Both the position numbers and the translations under genes were made by a program. Positions 8,286 to 10,434 of a stretch of DNA of 10,434 bases are shown one piece after another. Within the stretch, counting starts at the first letter, position 1, and each line of letters begins with the position of its first letter. The notes below the pieces were generated by a model that worked only from the letters and a program-made list of their open reading frames with translations, was not told the origin of the DNA and did no database searches. Source of the DNA: Thioalkalivibrio sp. (GTDB lineage Bacteria; Pseudomonadota; Gammaproteobacteria; Ectothiorhodospirales; Ectothiorhodospiraceae); contig SLNI01000096.1 in the NCBI GenBank assembly GCA_007133115.1, positions 1 to 10,434 on the forward strand, in the 5' to 3' direction.

Positions 8286-10430
8286 TCAGCCGAGGCGCCA
8301 GGCGTGGAAGCGCTCCAGCCACCGCAGCACGCGCTCGGGCTTGTGGGCCTTCTTCCATTCGCCGGCCACGTACTTGTTCGCCTCGGCCATCGTGGGATAG
8401 ATGTGGATCGTGCCCAGGATCCGGTTCAGACCCAGGCCAGCCTTCATCGCCAGCACGAACTCGGCGATCAGGTCGCCGGCGTGAGCACCCGCAATGGTGA
8501 CCCCCAGTATCCGGTCCTTGCCCGGCGGCGTGAGCACCTTGACCATACCCCGTGCATCGCTGTCGGCGATCGCGCGATCCAGATCATCGATCCCGTAGGT
8601 GGTGACCTCGTAGGCGATCCCCTTTTCCCTGGCCTCCTGTTCGCTCAGGCCCACATGCGCGATCTCGGGATCGGTGAAGGTGGCCCAGGGAATCACGGAG
8701 AAGTCCACGCGAAAACGCCGAAACACGCCGAACAGCGCATTCACGGAGGCGAACCAGGCCATGTGCGCCGCGACATGCGTGAACTGGTACGGACCCGCGG
8801 CATCGCCGCAGGCGTAGATGTTCGGATAGGTCGTCTGCAGGAACGCGTTGACCTCGATCGCGCGTCCGGTCCGGATCCCGAGTTCTTCGAGACCCATGCC
8901 CTGGAGCCGTGCAGCGCGGCCGACGCACACCAGGATTTCATCGAAGGCGATGCGTTCCTCGACCTCTCCGCAGGCCACCACCAGATGTTTCGCGCCCGCC
9001 ACGAACTCGACGCGGCGCGCCTCGCAGCCCAGCCGAAGATCGACGCCCTCTTCCCGAAAACGCTCCATCAGCAGGGCCGAGAACTCCGGATCCTCTCGCG
9101 GAAGGAGACGCGCGCCGCGCTCCACCTGCGTCACCCGCGATCCCAGTCGTTGAAATGTCTGGGCCAACTCGCAGCCGATGGGGCCGCCACCCAGTACCAG
9201 GAGTCGAGCCGGACATTCCCGCAAGCCCCAGACCGTATCCGAAGTCAGGAAACCGGCCTCTTCGAGCCCCGGGATGGCGGGGATGAAGGGTTCGGCGCCG
9301 GTCGCGAGCACGATGTTCGGCGCGGTCAGAGTCTTTCGATCCCCGTTCGGTTCGGTGATTTCCACCGCCCAGGGCGAGGTGAGCCGCGCCGCACCCGCGA
9401 TCACTTCCACACCCAGCCCCTCGTACCGCTCCTTCGAATCGTGGGGCGCAACCCGGGCGATCACCTGCTGCACGCGTGCCATGGCCTTGCCAAAATCGAA
9501 GTCCGCCTGCGCGGATTCCACCCCGTACTCCCGGGCGCGCCGAATATCCTCGAGCAGCCGACCGGTCCGGATGAGTGCCTTCGACGGCACGCACCCGTAG
9601 TTCAGACAGTCGCCTCCCATCCTGTGACGTTCGATCAACGTGACCCTGGCTTTGACGGTTGCCGCGATATACGACGAGACCAGTCCCGCGGCACCGGCCC
9701 CGATCACGAGCAGGTTCCGATCGAACCTTCGCGGGCGCTGCCAGCCGCGATACACGCGTCGACGGCGCACCCGGTCCAATATGTGCCGCGCGACCAGCGG
9801 GAAGAGGCCCAGCAACGCGAACGACCCGATCAACACTGGCGAGAGAATGCCCTCGGGCCCCTCCAGTTGACCGAGCTGCGTACCCGCATTCACGTACACG
9901 ACCGTGCCGGCCAACATCCCCAATTGCGAGACCCAATAGAACGTCCACGCGCGAATGGGCGTCAGCGCCATCACGATGTTGATCAGAAAAAACGGAAACA
10001 GCGGGACCAGCCGCAGCGCGAACAGATAGAAGGCACCTTCCCGTTCGATCCCGGCGTTGATCGCGCGCAGCTTGTCGCCGTAACGCCGTTGCACCGGTTC
10101 CCGCGCGATGAACCGGACGATCAGGAACGCCAGCGTCGCGCCAATCGTCGAAGCAAACGAGATCAGCAGCAGCCCCCAGCCGAGACCGAACACGGCCCCG
10201 CCAGCGAGTGTCATGATCGTGGCGCCGGGGAGAGACAGCGCGGTAACGGCCACGTAGACGAGGAAGAAGGATGCGCTCGCCAGCACCGGCCGGGCATCGC
10301 GAAACTCCCGGATCTCGTCCTGCGCCGCTTTCAACATCCCGAAGTCGAGGAACCGGCCGAGGTCGAAGACGAAGAACGTCACCACCGCGAGCAGGACCGC
10401 CGCGAGCAGAATCCACCGTGTTCGGTTCAT
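8286..10430 (-). CDS. Fusion of a TVP38/TMEM64-type membrane domain and a FAD-dependent disulfide oxidoreductase
   Basis: The 714-residue protein has two parts. Residues 1-220 are a VTT/DedA-like membrane domain: hydrophobic spans at about 6-22, 50-68, 72-106, 133-157, 160-182 and 197-217, with [17 protein letters not shown] and the re-entrant-type [20 protein letters not shown] basic linker ([20 protein letters not shown], 219-238) would face the cytoplasm. Residues 239-714 form a class I pyridine-nucleotide disulfide oxidoreductase. FAD binds at VIGAGAAGL (242-250) and YACGDAAG (539-546). The redox pair is Cys275/Cys280 in [13 protein letters not shown]. The nucleotide site is [12 protein letters not shown] (412-423), with Glu437 after the second strand favouring NADH. 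The dimer-interface motif is HIYPTMAE (676-683). It lacks the N-terminal metal-binding domain and C-terminal cysteine pair of mercuric reductase. Fusions of this type are annotated in other bacteria, but the substrate is unknown. Only four bases precede the ATG, so a further upstream start cannot be excluded. Confidence 0.92.
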   Translation of the reverse strand: MNRTRWILLAAVLLAVVTFFVFDLGRFLDFGMLKAAQDEIREFRDARPVLASASFFLVYVAVTALSLPGATIMTLAGGAVFGLGWGLLLISFASTIGATLAFLIVRFIAREPVQRRYGDKLRAINAGIEREGAFYLFALRLVPLFPFFLINIVMALTPIRAWTFYWVSQLGMLAGTVVYVNAGTQLGQLEGPEGILSPVLIGSFALLGLFPLVARHILDRVRRRRVYRGWQRPRRFDRNLLVIGAGAAGLVSSYIAATVKARVTLIERHRMGGDCLNYGCVPSKALIRTGRLLEDIRRAREYGVESAQADFDFGKAMARVQQVIARVAPHDSKERYEGLGVEVIAGAARLTSPWAVEITEPNGDRKTLTAPNIVLATGAEPFIPAIPGLEEAGFLTSDTVWGLRECPARLLVLGGGPIGCELAQTFQRLGSRVTQVERGARLLPREDPEFSALLMERFREEGVDLRLGCEARRVEFVAGAKHLVVACGEVEERIAFDEILVCVGRAARLQGMGLEELGIRTGRAIEVNAFLQTTYPNIYACGDAAGPYQFTHVAAHMAWFASVNALFGVFRRFRVDFSVIPWATFTDPEIAHVGLSEQEAREKGIAYEVTTYGIDDLDRAIADSDARGMVKVLTPPGKDRILGVTIAGAHAGDLIAEFVLAMKAGLGLNRILGTIHIYPTMAEANKYVAGEWKKAHKPERVLRWLERFHAWRLG

Positions 10431-10434
10431 GCCC

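Noticed and set aside
8274..8287. Small GACCG/CGGTC hairpin at the end of the fusion gene as a terminator
   Set aside because: Only five pairs, overlapping the stop codon, with no T-run. No terminator is visible between the fusion gene and thrS.
8286..9700. Calling the oxidoreductase half a mercuric reductase (merA)
   Set aside because: The redox CX4C and the interface tyrosine fit, but the C-terminal vicinal cysteines and the N-terminal HMA domain are missing and no mer genes are nearby.
8938..10416. A 492-codon minus-strand frame overlapping the fusion gene
   Set aside because: It overlaps the conserved flavoprotein frame in another phase and has the Gly/Arg-rich composition of a shifted GC-rich gene.

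Overview
This is a GC-rich window from a proteobacterium, most likely a gammaproteobacterium. The evidence is an IHF alpha gene inside the gene order thrS-infC-rpmI-rplT-pheS-pheT-ihfA-(MerR-like)-tRNA-Pro, an arrangement I know from Pseudomonas and relatives. The PheS protein also has the cysteine-rich insert I recall from pseudomonads. I cannot name a genus. Every supported gene is on the minus strand, so transcription runs from high to low coordinates.

Layout in transcription order. (1) 10430-8286: a 714-residue fusion of a TVP38/TMEM64-type membrane domain with a flavin disulfide oxidoreductase. (2) 8285-8132: a 154-base gap holding the probable thrS promoter, two leader hairpins and a strong Shine-Dalgarno. 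(3) 8131-1112: the translation and IHF operon thrS, infC (AUU start), rpmI, rplT, pheS, pheT, ihfA. An intrinsic terminator/attenuator lies between rplT and pheS. (4) 1128-772: a short MerR-family regulator overlapping the ihfA end. (5) 697-621: tRNA-Pro(GGG), with its own promoter candidate upstream and an intrinsic terminator at 602-578. (6) 558-1: the first 186 codons of a four-helix membrane protein that runs off the window. No stretch above 300 bases lacks a gene; the longest gaps are 154, 159 (rplT-pheS) and 123 (infC-rpmI) bases.

How they work together: the operon makes two aminoacyl-tRNA synthetases (Thr, Phe), initiation factor 3, ribosomal proteins L35 and L20, and the DNA-bending protein IHF alpha. 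In Escherichia coli this cluster is a classic example of layered post-transcriptional control. ThrRS represses its own mRNA, IF3 is autoregulated through an AUU start, L20 represses rpmI-rplT, and pheST is attenuated. The window keeps recognisable counterparts of the first two. It has a pheST attenuator structure without a phenylalanine-rich leader peptide, and a long rpmI leader of uncertain function.

This is mostly an ordinary housekeeping region. I do not see a new defence, mobile or biosynthetic system. The points most worth a second look are the control elements upstream of thrS and pheS, and the membrane-oxidoreductase fusion, whose substrate is unknown.
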